Notes: generated from the letters alone by a model not told the origin. Positions 1 to 5,772 are shown, numbered from the stretch's first letter. The stretch is 8,489 bases of DNA from Syntrophaceae bacterium PtaB.Bin038 (GCA_002067855.1 MVQS01000362.1:1-8489); one strand, 5' to 3'. Made by a program: numbers and translations.

Positions 1-1
1 C

Positions 2-232
2 CGCAACGTCCAGGTCTCCTACCCCACCGTGGTGGGGAACAGGCACCTCAAGATGCGGGTCTACGGCGACGGCGTCTCCTGCAGCTCGATCTGGTTCAAC
101 CGGGGCGATTACGCCCAGAATGTGGAGGGCGTTCGCCTCGACATCGCCTTCACCCCCCAGATCAACTACTGGAACGGCTCCTCGAACATCCAGCTCAAGG
201 TGCGCGACATCGCCGCCGCCTCGTCCGACTGA
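2..232 (+). CDS. recJ: RecJ single-stranded-DNA-specific exonuclease, C-terminal fragment (5' end outside window)
   Basis: The reading frame is open from the window edge and gives 76 residues before a TGA stop at 230-232. The tail contains GNRHLKMRV, then LDIAFTPQINYWNGSS, then IQLKVRDI. This succession matches the C-terminal OB-like region of RecJ, whose typical ending is a 'DIAF/Y-P-x-I-N-x-W-N-G' segment followed by 'LQLxVxDI'. RecJ is a cytoplasmic 5'-3' exonuclease acting on single-stranded DNA in recombination and mismatch/base-excision repair. Its catalytic DHH and DHHA1 domains lie upstream of the window, so neither activity nor intactness can be judged here. The ATG at 29 is internal to the frame, and the in-frame codons before it (RNVQVSYPTVV) read as the same protein. 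The gene converges on the leftward M28 peptidase gene with 23 bases between stop codons. The family call rests on this short tail only. Confidence 0.8.
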   Translation, partial: RNVQVSYPTVVGNRHLKMRVYGDGVSCSSIWFNRGDYAQNVEGVRLDIAFTPQINYWNGSSNIQLKVRDIAAASSD

Positions 233-255
233 GGCCGCTGCGCGGGACGGGCGGA

Positions 256-1299
256 TCAGCCTCCCTGCGGGGGGATCGGCAAAGGGCCTTCCGACCCCGC
301 CCCGGAGGTCCCGGCCAGCGTGTGCGCAACGTGGACCATCCCCCTCAGCAGCTCAGCCATCCGGTCGAAACGGAGCGTTTCCACGGTATCCCCTGCCGTG
401 TGATAGTTGGGGTTCCGGTAGAACGCCGTGTCCGTGATCATCACCGCCCGATACCCCGCCTTCCAGAACGACCCGTGATCCGAGAAGCTGATTCCGGGTA
501 TAAACGGCGGGGCCGCAAGGGATTCCACGGGGAGGGGGGACGCCCTTTTGAGCGCATTCGCGACCGAGGCGACCAGCTCCCGGGAAGGCAGGTTCCCCAC
601 CACGCCGATGAAGTTGCCGCGTTTGGAGAACATCGCCCCCATCCCGGGGAGCGGAAAGGCCTGGCTTCCCTCCCGGTCGTCATAGTACCCGACCATCTCC
701 AGGGAAATCATCCCATGGACCGCTTCGCCCCTCCTGCGGGCCTCCGAGGCGCAGACGTAGCTTCCCATGCGTGACGTGCTGAACACGGGCGGCTCCTCGA
801 GGGTGAAGAAGATCAGCTTCAGCGTTCTCTCCGGGCGAAAGTCCCTCAGCGCGCGGCACAGCTCCAGCAGCACGGCCACGCCGCTCGCATTGTCATCGGC
901 CCCGGGGGTTCCTTCGATGGTGTCGTAATGGGCCCCGATGATCACGGTTTCCTCTCTCCGCTCGAGCCCGTCGATCGTGACGATCAGGTTGTGGTAGGGC
1001 CTGCCCTCGTAGTCGAAGGTCTGCCGCTCGGCGCTGAGACCGGACTCCTTCAACACGGACAGGATGTATTGCTCCGCACGGTCGAGCCGTTCGACCTCGA
1101 AGACGCTGCGGGACCCGATCGTTACGCTGAGGTGGTGCACGTGGCGGTACAGGCGCGTCCCGGCATCGTCGGAGGAGAAGAAGGGCCCCGGAACCGGATT
1201 CACCGTGTCCGTCATTTTGATCCGGATGACGGGATAGGCGAGCAAGGAGGCGGCGACGACAAGAACGAACAAGAGCGCGTAGAGCATTTTCCTGACCAT
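256..1299 (-). CDS. M28-family zinc aminopeptidase-like protein, membrane-anchored or exported
   Basis: This is a 347-residue protein. Residues about 5-24 form one hydrophobic stretch after a short basic N-terminus (MVRK), fitting a signal peptide or single membrane anchor, so the catalytic part should lie outside the cytoplasm. The M28 co-catalytic zinc set is visible in order: H124 and D126 in GAHYDT, D135 in GADDNASG, E168-E169 in FFTLEEP (general base plus ligand), E201 in SLEMVGYY, and H300 in NYHTAGDT. The family hydrolyses N-terminal residues of peptides, and some members act on other amides; substrate specificity cannot be read here. The ATG at 1297-1299 is chosen because GAAGGGA lies just upstream and the hydrophobic segment follows directly. 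The frame stays open upstream to 1512, but that 71-residue extension is basic and low-complexity, and it would overlap the divergent gene at 1466. The C-terminal tail (TSGAGSEGPLPIPPQGG) looks disordered. Confidence 0.88.
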   Translation of the reverse strand: MVRKMLYALLFVLVVAASLLAYPVIRIKMTDTVNPVPGPFFSSDDAGTRLYRHVHHLSVTIGSRSVFEVERLDRAEQYILSVLKESGLSAERQTFDYEGRPYHNLIVTIDGLERREETVIIGAHYDTIEGTPGADDNASGVAVLLELCRALRDFRPERTLKLIFFTLEEPPVFSTSRMGSYVCASEARRRGEAVHGMISLEMVGYYDDREGSQAFPLPGMGAMFSKRGNFIGVVGNLPSRELVASVANALKRASPLPVESLAAPPFIPGISFSDHGSFWKAGYRAVMITDTAFYRNPNYHTAGDTVETLRFDRMAELLRGMVHVAHTLAGTSGAGSEGPLPIPPQGG

Positions 1300-1304
1300 C
1301 GATT

Positions 1305-1311
1305 TCCCTTC
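1305..1311 (-). promoter_or_regulatory. Ribosome binding site for the M28 peptidase gene
   Basis: The coding strand reads GAAGGGA followed by AATCG and then ATG. It supports the internal ATG at 1299 over the much longer open frame. The segment GGGAAATCGATG also occurs at the livM start. Confidence 0.6.
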
Positions 1312-1332
1312 GGCCCAAGGGTCCCTTGTGCG

Positions 1333-1361
1333 ATTCTTCCACACCTGGAGAGGCAATTCAA
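1333..1361 (-). promoter_or_regulatory. Candidate sigma-70-type promoter for the M28 peptidase gene
   Basis: On the minus strand TTGAAT (1356-1361) and AAGAAT (1333-1338) are separated by 17 bases, each matching four of six consensus positions. It lies 34-62 bases upstream of the chosen start, inside the 166-bp divergent spacer. This is a pattern match only. Confidence 0.3.
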
Positions 1362-1421
1362 GCGATTTGCCCCGATTCAGGACTCCGAAAACTTCCTGTT
1401 CCCTGTGCGGAGACCTTCTGC

Positions 1422-1427
1422 TATAGT
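1422..1427 (+). promoter_or_regulatory. Candidate -10 element for the rubrerythrin-peroxiredoxin unit
   Basis: TATAGT matches five of six positions of the sigma-70 -10 box and lies 38 bases before the ATG at 1466. No good -35 box is visible at 16-18 bases upstream (TTCCCT at 1399-1404 is the nearest). If used, the promoter may need an activator or another sigma factor. No clear PerR, OxyR or Fur operator was seen. Confidence 0.3.
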
Positions 1428-1452
1428 ACCGATGCAAGTCCCGCATTTCCCG

Positions 1453-1460
1453 AAGGAGGG
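1453..1460 (+). promoter_or_regulatory. Strong ribosome binding site for the ferritin-like gene
   Basis: AAGGAGGG lies five bases before the ATG at 1466, a near-perfect Shine-Dalgarno sequence that fixes the start. Confidence 0.75.
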
Positions 1461-1465
1461 TATCC

Positions 1466-1990
1466 ATGAAAGAGGAAGACCGTCTGAACGCCCTCGAGGT
1501 CGCTCTCACCAACGAACGCAGAGAGCGGGAGTTCTACCTCAAGAGCGCCGAGCGTTGCCGCAACCCCCTGGGCAAGGCCATGTTCAAGCAGATCGCCGAC
1601 GACGAGCTGGAGCACTACGAGAGGCTCCAGGAGATTCACGGACGCTGGAAGAAGGAACAGAAGTGGCCGGAGTCGCTCCCCGTGAAGGTCAAGGGGACCC
1701 TCGTGAAGGACATCCTCAGGGACTTCCTCCTGAAAGCGGAGTCGGCCGCGCCCGGCGACAACGACGACCTGAAGGCCGTGCGCACCGCCCTGGACTTCGA
1801 GGCCCGGGGGGAAAAATTCTACGCACAGCTGCGCGACGCCTCGTCCGATCCGAAGGAAAAGGCGTTCTTCGACCTGCTCTCGAAGATGGAGCGCCAGCAC
1901 TACCTTTCGCTCAAGGACACGGAGGACTACTTCTCCGACCCCGAGGGGTGGTTCCGCAAGAAGGAACACCACGGCATTGACGGGGCCTGA
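1466..1990 (+). CDS. Ferritin-like / rubrerythrin-type diiron protein without rubredoxin domain
   Basis: This is a 174-residue, highly charged and helical protein. It shows two related halves typical of the four-helix ferritin-like fold. The first has E17 (seven residues before Y24 in an E-x6-FY pattern) and E47-x-x-H50. The second repeats the pattern with E112 before FY119 and E142-x-x-H145. This is the diiron ligand arrangement of rubrerythrin-family proteins. There is no C-terminal CxxC...CxxC rubredoxin domain and only one cysteine (C31), so any peroxidase activity would need a separate electron donor. Known relatives reduce hydrogen peroxide or store iron in the cytoplasm of anaerobes; which applies here is not decided by sequence. 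It is followed 29 bases later by a peroxiredoxin gene in the same direction, supporting a peroxide-defence role. The start is fixed by AAGGAGGG five bases upstream. Confidence 0.88.
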   Translation: MKEEDRLNALEVALTNERREREFYLKSAERCRNPLGKAMFKQIADDELEHYERLQEIHGRWKKEQKWPESLPVKVKGTLVKDILRDFLLKAESAAPGDNDDLKAVRTALDFEARGEKFYAQLRDASSDPKEKAFFDLLSKMERQHYLSLKDTEDYFSDPEGWFRKKEHHGIDGA

Positions 1991-2007
1991 TGCCCCACGG
2001 ACCCACG

Positions 2008-2014
2008 AAGGAGG
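2008..2014 (+). promoter_or_regulatory. Ribosome binding site for the peroxiredoxin gene
   Basis: AAGGAGG lies five bases upstream of the ATG at 2020. It argues against the earlier in-frame ATG at 1990, which overlaps the previous stop codon and has no such site. Confidence 0.7.
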
Positions 2015-2019
2015 AACCC

Positions 2020-2478
2020 ATGGCTGCATCGCTGTCGGTGGGGAAGAGCGTCCGGGATTTCACGCTCAAGGACCAGAACGGGCAGGATTTCAAGCTCTCC
2101 GAGTTCAGGGGCAAGAAGGTGCTCCTCTCCTTCCACCCCCTGGCGTGGACCTCCATCTGCGCGAAGCAGATGCAGGCCCTGGAGAAGAACGTGAAGGTCT
2201 TCGAGAAGGCGGGGGCCGTGGCCGTCGGCCTGAGCGTCGACAGCGTGCCCAGCAAGACCGCCTGGGCGAAATCGCTGAAGATCAAGAGCACGAGGCTCCT
2301 GGCCGATTTCTGGCCGCACGGGAAGGTCGCGGCCTCCCTCGGCCTGTTCCGCCAGGAGGGCTTCTCGGAGAGGGCCAACGTCCTGCTCGACGAGAAGGGC
2401 AAGGTCGCCTGGATCAAGGTGTACCCGATCCGGGAGCTCCCGGACATCCGGGAAGTGCTGGCGGCCGTGAAGAAATAG
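2020..2478 (+). CDS. 1-Cys peroxiredoxin, AhpC/TSA family
   Basis: This is a 152-residue thioredoxin-fold protein. After VRDFTLKDQNG and a KVLLSF strand comes PLAWTSIC, which keeps the peroxiredoxin active-site pattern P-x-x-x-T-x-x-C: P40, T44 and peroxidatic C47. R118 in SERANVLLDEKG fits the conserved arginine that completes the active site. C47 is the only cysteine, so there is no resolving cysteine in the chain and the enzyme must be 1-Cys type, regenerated by an external thiol or another protein. The family reduces hydrogen peroxide or organic hydroperoxides in the cytoplasm. The usual 'FxPxxxTxxC' is slightly changed to FHPLAWTSIC, as in some anaerobe members. It lies 29 bases after the ferritin-like gene and is probably co-transcribed with it. 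It ends three bases from the stop codon of the facing operon. Confidence 0.9.
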   Translation: MAASLSVGKSVRDFTLKDQNGQDFKLSEFRGKKVLLSFHPLAWTSICAKQMQALEKNVKVFEKAGAVAVGLSVDSVPSKTAWAKSLKIKSTRLLADFWPHGKVAASLGLFRQEGFSERANVLLDEKGKVAWIKVYPIRELPDIREVLAAVKK

Positions 2479-2481
2479 CCG

Positions 2482-3762
2482 CTACGGCCAGTTGCGCTCG
2501 TCCACGATCGCCCTGGATCCCCCGGCGAGAGTCCCCGTCGGGACCTCCTCGATGCGGTCGATCCGGACCGTGCAGATCTCGGCAAAACGCTTTTCGAACG
2601 AGGCAAGGACATCCTTGCCCCGTCCCGATTCCTGCGCCTCCACGCGGACCGTGAGGAGGTCCCGGTTTCCCTCCCGGGTCACGACGGCCTGGAACTTCCA
2701 CCCCGGGAATCCCTCGGCGAGCTTCCTGAGCTGGCTGGGCGCCACGAACATGCCCCTCACCTTCACGGCCTCCCCGACCCGCCCCGCGATCCCGGCGAGC
2801 CTCGGCGCGGTCCTCCCGCAGCGGCAGCGCCCGGGAATCAGCCGCGATAGGTCGCCCGTGCCGAACCGCATGAGGAAGAAGATGTCATTCGGCCGCGTGA
2901 CGACGACCTCGCCGAGCTCCCCCGGCCCGACCTCGAGACCCGTCTCGGGGTCCACAATCTCGACGATCACCTCTTCGCAGAGATGCCACCCCTCTTTTTC
3001 CCGGCATTCGTAGGCGACGTCGCCCACCTCGGTCGCCCCGTACATCTGGTAGGTGTCGATCCCGTAGCTCCGCTCGAATTCTTCCCGCAGTGCGGGCGGA
3101 AGCGGCTCTGCGGCGAAGCAGGCCTTTCGGAGCCCGAAGTCCTTTCGGACATCGTACCCCTCTTCCTCGGCCCTCGCGATAACGGTCCTGAGGAAGCTCG
3201 GGGTGCCGGTGTAACCGGTCACCTTGAGGTCGCGGATGAGCTGCACCTGGACGGCGGCGCTCGACGCCCCGGACGGGACGACGGTCGCCCCGACCCGGCG
3301 CAGTCCGCTGTGGAACGTGAGTCCGGCCGCCACGAGATGATAGGAGAAGGCGTTGAGAACCACGTCGCCGGGCCCGAAGCCGGCGGCCCGGTAGGCCCTT
3401 GCCCAGATCGGGTCCGACTCGGAGAGGTGAGGCTCGTATACCGGTCCCGGTGAGGTGAAGATCCGCTCGATCGCGGCGTCGGGGTTTCCCAGCCCCGCGT
3501 AGGGAGGGTCGTCGAGCTCCATCTGGACGAGCTTCTCCCGGGAGATCACGGGGAGTTTCTTGAGCAGCTCGCAGGCGTTGCGCTTGGTCGGGGTGACCCC
3601 GAGCGCTTCGAACCGCCTCCGGATGACCGGTGATTTCTTAATAGCCAGCCGCATCATCGCCGCCAGTTCCCCCGCCTGTTCTTCCCGGCGTCGCTCCCGG
3701 CTCCTCGTCTCTTTCCTGTCGAAGTACGCTCCCCGTTTCTTCACGGCCGTCTTTCCCCCCAT
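2482..3762 (-). CDS. Divergent phenylacetate-CoA ligase (PaaK)-family protein
   Basis: This 426-residue protein resembles PaaK-type AMP-forming ligases. Recognisable pieces in order are GTPSFLRTVI (about 186-195), the adenylate-binding YGATE (241-245), DPETGLEVGPGELGEVVVT (271-289), FGTGDLSRL (300-308), CRCGRTAPRLAGIAGRVGEA (313-332) and a C-terminal RAIVDER. C253, H260, C313 and C315 could form a metal site (inference). Two usual elements are altered. The glycine/threonine-rich phosphate loop ending in lysine is replaced by TSPGPVYEP (103-111), and the C-terminal GK that normally supplies the adenylation lysine reads GSR (415-417). It may be a subfamily with changed chemistry, an acyl or adenylate binder, or inactive. 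The ATG at 3762 is chosen because GAAGGAAG precedes it; the open frame to 3813 runs through a heptamer repeat. It is the last gene of the Liv operon, 52 bases after livF. Confidence 0.78.
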   Translation of the reverse strand: MGGKTAVKKRGAYFDRKETRSRERRREEQAGELAAMMRLAIKKSPVIRRRFEALGVTPTKRNACELLKKLPVISREKLVQMELDDPPYAGLGNPDAAIERIFTSPGPVYEPHLSESDPIWARAYRAAGFGPGDVVLNAFSYHLVAAGLTFHSGLRRVGATVVPSGASSAAVQVQLIRDLKVTGYTGTPSFLRTVIARAEEEGYDVRKDFGLRKACFAAEPLPPALREEFERSYGIDTYQMYGATEVGDVAYECREKEGWHLCEEVIVEIVDPETGLEVGPGELGEVVVTRPNDIFFLMRFGTGDLSRLIPGRCRCGRTAPRLAGIAGRVGEAVKVRGMFVAPSQLRKLAEGFPGWKFQAVVTREGNRDLLTVRVEAQESGRGKDVLASFEKRFAEICTVRIDRIEEVPTGTLAGGSRAIVDERNWP

Positions 3763-3766
3763 TGTT

Positions 3767-3774
3767 CTTCCTTC
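3767..3774 (-). promoter_or_regulatory. Ribosome binding site for the PaaK-like gene
   Basis: The coding strand reads GAAGGAAG, then AACA, then ATG. It directly follows the last heptamer of the upstream repeat array and decides the start at 3762. Confidence 0.6.
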
Positions 3775-3810
3775 GAACCCTGTCCCCCGAACCCTGTGCC
3801 CTGGAGCCCG
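3775..3810 (-). repeat. G-rich heptamer repeat array A (livF / paaK-like spacer)
   Basis: Read on the coding strand from 3810 downward the units are CGGGCTC, one extra C, then AGGGCAC, AGGGTTC, GGGGGAC and AGGGTTC. The consensus is NGGGNNC with period 7, four units perfectly in phase and one displaced by one base. The array begins five bases after the livF stop codon and ends at the Shine-Dalgarno sequence of the next gene. The AGGGTTC unit is shared with array B. The spaced G tracts also satisfy the four-tract G-quadruplex pattern (loops of 5, 4, 3 and 3 bases). Confidence 0.75.
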
Positions 3811-3814
3811 CATT

Positions 3815-4618
3815 TCACAGCCACCTCTTCCTTCGCTTGTAGGCCTTCACGTCCTTGTAGGACTTCGCCGCCCCGGCCGCCCCCATGCCCAGGTAGAACT
3901 CCTTGACGTCGGGGTTCTCCCGCAGGTCCTCGGCCCGCCCTTCCATCACGATCTTTCCGTTCTCCATGACGTAGCCGTAGGTGGCGATCTGGAGGGCCAT
4001 GTTTGCGTTCTGTTCCACGAGGACGATCGTCGTGCCGTTCTCGCGGTTGATGCGCTCGATGATCTGGAAGATCTCCCTGACGAACAGGGGCGCGAGCCCC
4101 AGTGACGGCTCGTCCAGCAGGAGCAGCCGCGGGTGCGCCATGAGCGCGCGTCCGATGACGAGCATCTGCATCTCGCCCCCGCTGCAGTAGCCGGCCAGCG
4201 TTTTCCGGCGCTTCGTGAGGGCGGGGAAGTAGTGGTAGACCATGTCGAGGTCCTGCCGGTAGGGCTTTCCCCAGCGGGTGGCCGTGCCGACGCGGAGGTT
4301 CTCCTCGATGGTGAGGTACTTGAACGGCTGTCGGCCCTCGAGCACCTGGATGATCCCGGCCCGCGTGATCATCTCGGGGGAATGATTGTGGATGGGCAGG
4401 CCGTCGAAGAGGATGCTCCCCTCGGTGACTTTGCCGTTCTCGGGCTTCAGAAGCCCCGAGACGGCCTTGAGGGTGGTCGTCTTGCCGGCTCCGTTGCTTC
4501 CGAGCAGCGAGACGATCTGCCCCTTCTCCACGGTGAGCGAAACGCCCTTGAGAACCTGGATCACGTCGGAGTAGACGACGCTGATGTTGTTGATGACGAG
4601 CAGCTTGCCTTCACTCAT
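3815..4618 (-). CDS. livF: Branched-chain amino-acid-type (HAAT) ABC transporter ATPase, LivF-like
   Basis: This 267-residue cytoplasmic ATPase has Walker A GSNGAGKT at 40-47, a Q-loop region with LEGRQPFKYLTIEENL (93-108), the signature CSGGEMQML at 145-153, and Walker B LLLLDEPSLGLAP at 166-178. LVEQN follows in the switch region. The EGR...LTIEENL and EQN features favour LivF over LivG, which carries an extra insertion. In LivHMGF systems LivF and LivG power import through the LivH/LivM channel. The signature begins with C instead of the usual L. The C-terminal tail is basic (YKRRKRWL). The start at 4618 has only a weak GGGGA site. The frame stays open to 4714, but that stretch is repeat-derived and would overlap livM. 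The gene is flanked on both sides by heptamer arrays. Imported substrate may be an amino acid, carboxylic acid or aromatic compound; sequence does not say which. Confidence 0.9.
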   Translation of the reverse strand: MSEGKLLVINNISVVYSDVIQVLKGVSLTVEKGQIVSLLGSNGAGKTTTLKAVSGLLKPENGKVTEGSILFDGLPIHNHSPEMITRAGIIQVLEGRQPFKYLTIEENLRVGTATRWGKPYRQDLDMVYHYFPALTKRRKTLAGYCSGGEMQMLVIGRALMAHPRLLLLDEPSLGLAPLFVREIFQIIERINRENGTTIVLVEQNANMALQIATYGYVMENGKIVMEGRAEDLRENPDVKEFYLGMGAAGAAKSYKDVKAYKRRKRWL

Positions 4619-4620
4619 AG

Positions 4621-4625
4621 TCCCC
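4621..4625 (-). promoter_or_regulatory. Weak ribosome binding site for livF
   Basis: The coding strand reads GGGGA, two bases, then ATG: a short match with unusually close spacing. The start is chosen mainly by family alignment (MSEGKLLVINNISVVY). Translation of livF may be weak or coupled to upstream events. Confidence 0.35.
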
Positions 4626-4642
4626 AATCCCGCATCTTCGCT

Positions 4643-4691
4643 GCACCCGGAGCCCTCTTTTCTTTCCCCTGTACCCTGAACCCGGAACCCT
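4643..4691 (-). repeat. G-rich heptamer repeat array B (livM / livF spacer)
   Basis: On the coding strand from 4691 downward seven in-phase units follow each other: AGGGTTC, CGGGTTC, AGGGTAC, AGGGGAA, AGAAAAG, AGGGCTC, CGGGTGC. Six fit NGGGNNN and five fit NGGGNNC; AGAAAAG is a decayed unit in the correct phase. The array begins four bases after the livM stop codon and ends 24 bases before the livF ATG. The first four units form GGG tracts separated by 4-base loops, a canonical G-quadruplex pattern in the transcript. Confidence 0.8.
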
Positions 4692-4695
4692 GTCT

Positions 4696-5772
4696 CTAGT
4701 ACGAGAACGGCCACAGCCTGAAACTCGACCGGACGATCCGCCAGATCTCCGCCAGACCCCTCGGTTCGAACAGGATGAAGAGCACGATGGCCAGGCCGAA
4801 GACGAACTCGCGCAGCGGTGCAAGCGTAAGTTCCACGCCGGCGACCCCGCCCATGTTCATGATCGTGTCCGTCACCCAGCGCAGGCCCTCGTTGAGCAGC
4901 GTGATGAACACGGTGCCGAAGATCGCCCCGGAGATGCTTCCGAGCCCGCCGATGATCACCATGGCGATGTACTCCACCGAGAGGCCCAGGTTGAAGGGCT
5001 CCGCCGAGATGCTGATCATGTAGTAAGCCCAGAGGCCGCCCGCCACGCCGGCATAAAAGGAACTCACGGCAAAGGAGAGCAGCTTGTACGGGAAGATCGG
5101 GATCCCCATTCCCTCCGCTGCGCGGTCGTTGTCGCGGATGGCCACGAAGGCCCGCCCGTAGCGCGTCCGCATGAGGTTCACGGCGATGAAGACCATCACG
5201 ACCACGGCGGTGTAGATCAGGTAGAAGAAGCTCACGTCACCCGTCACGGGAACCCCGAAGAGCGTGGGCGCAGGCAGGGTCATCCCCATGGTCCCGCCGG
5301 TCACGCTCTCCCAGTGCACGAGGATGTACTCGATGATGAACTGCCCCGCCAGGGTTGCGATCGTCAGGTAGAGCCCCTTGAGCCTCCCTGACGGGATCCC
5401 GAAGACCATGCCGACGACCGCCGTCATCAAGCCCGCCAAAGGGATGACGGCGAGGAAGGGGACATCGTAGGTGACGGCCAGGATGCCCGCCGAGTACGCA
5501 CCCACCCCGAAAAACGCCCCGTGCCCCAGGGAGATGAGGCCCGTGTATCCCACGAGGATATTGAGTCCCAGGGCCGCGATGGCCGATATGCCGATGAGGT
5601 TCACCACGTAGAGCAGGTAGGGGGTGGCGGCCCAGGGTACGAGGACGAACAGCGCCGCAAGCCCCGCGGCGGCCCACAGCCTCCCGAAGTCCGTCTCGAA
5701 GACGGCCAGTTCCTCCCGGTACCGGACCTTGAAGTTCCCGCAGGGGCGGAAGCGAAGGGTTTTCCGGCTCAT
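4696..5772 (-). CDS. livM: Branched-chain amino-acid-type (HAAT) ABC transporter permease, LivM-like
   Basis: This 358-residue inner-membrane protein has many hydrophobic helices. The LivM hallmarks are LGLNILVGYTGLISLGHGAFFGVGAYSAG (in pieces within 68-96), PSGRLKGLYLTIATLAGQF (127-145), SVTGG followed by GM (156-164), the cytoplasmic coupling loop RYGRAFVAIRDNDRAAEGMGI (in pieces within 204-224), and IIGGLGSISGAIFG (273-286). It should pair with LivH to form the channel. About 30 polar residues precede the first helix (begins near 32), a common LivM feature. The start at 5772 is supported by AAGGGGA seven bases upstream. livH ends 12 bases before this ATG, and the site begins directly after its TAA, so translation is probably coupled. 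The last residues (RLWPFSY) are followed after four bases by heptamer array B. Confidence 0.92.
   Translation of the reverse strand: MSRKTLRFRPCGNFKVRYREELAVFETDFGRLWAAAGLAALFVLVPWAATPYLLYVVNLIGISAIAALGLNILVGYTGLISLGHGAFFGVGAYSAGILAVTYDVPFLAVIPLAGLMTAVVGMVFGIPSGRLKGLYLTIATLAGQFIIEYILVHWESVTGGTMGMTLPAPTLFGVPVTGDVSFFYLIYTAVVVMVFIAVNLMRTRYGRAFVAIRDNDRAAEGMGIPIFPYKLLSFAVSSFYAGVAGGLWAYYMISISAEPFNLGLSVEYIAMVIIGGLGSISGAIFGTVFITLLNEGLRWVTDTIMNMGGVAGVELTLAPLREFVFGLAIVLFILFEPRGLAEIWRIVRSSFRLWPFSY

Noticed and set aside
267..300. Possible rho-independent terminator after recJ (GGGGATCGG 271-279 pairing with CCGACCCC 291-298)
   Set aside because: The stem has a bulge and an 11-base loop, no T-tract follows on either strand, and it lies within the coding tail of the M28 gene, so it is not supported as a terminator.
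1300..1512. A 71-residue N-terminal extension of the M28 peptidase frame
   Set aside because: It is basic and low-complexity, would overlap the divergent ferritin-like gene and its promoter region, and a good ribosome binding site plus a signal/anchor helix sit at the ATG at 1299.
928..1980. Long plus-strand open frame spanning the M28 gene and the ferritin-like gene
   Set aside because: It is rich in R, P, G and E with no recognisable motif and runs antisense to one real gene and out of frame with another; this is normal for high-GC DNA.
1990..2019. Earlier ATG for the peroxiredoxin overlapping the previous stop codon
   Set aside because: The ten extra residues (MPHGPTKEEP) include the translated Shine-Dalgarno region; AAGGAGG lies at the right distance from the ATG at 2020 instead.
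3763..3813. Start of the PaaK-like gene at 3813
   Set aside because: The extra residues come from the heptamer repeat, and a good ribosome binding site precedes the ATG at 3762.
3775..4691. Heptamer arrays as CRISPR repeats or IS terminal repeats
   Set aside because: The units are only 7 bases, contiguous without spacers, and in the same orientation, not inverted; livF between them is an ordinary operon gene with no transposase.
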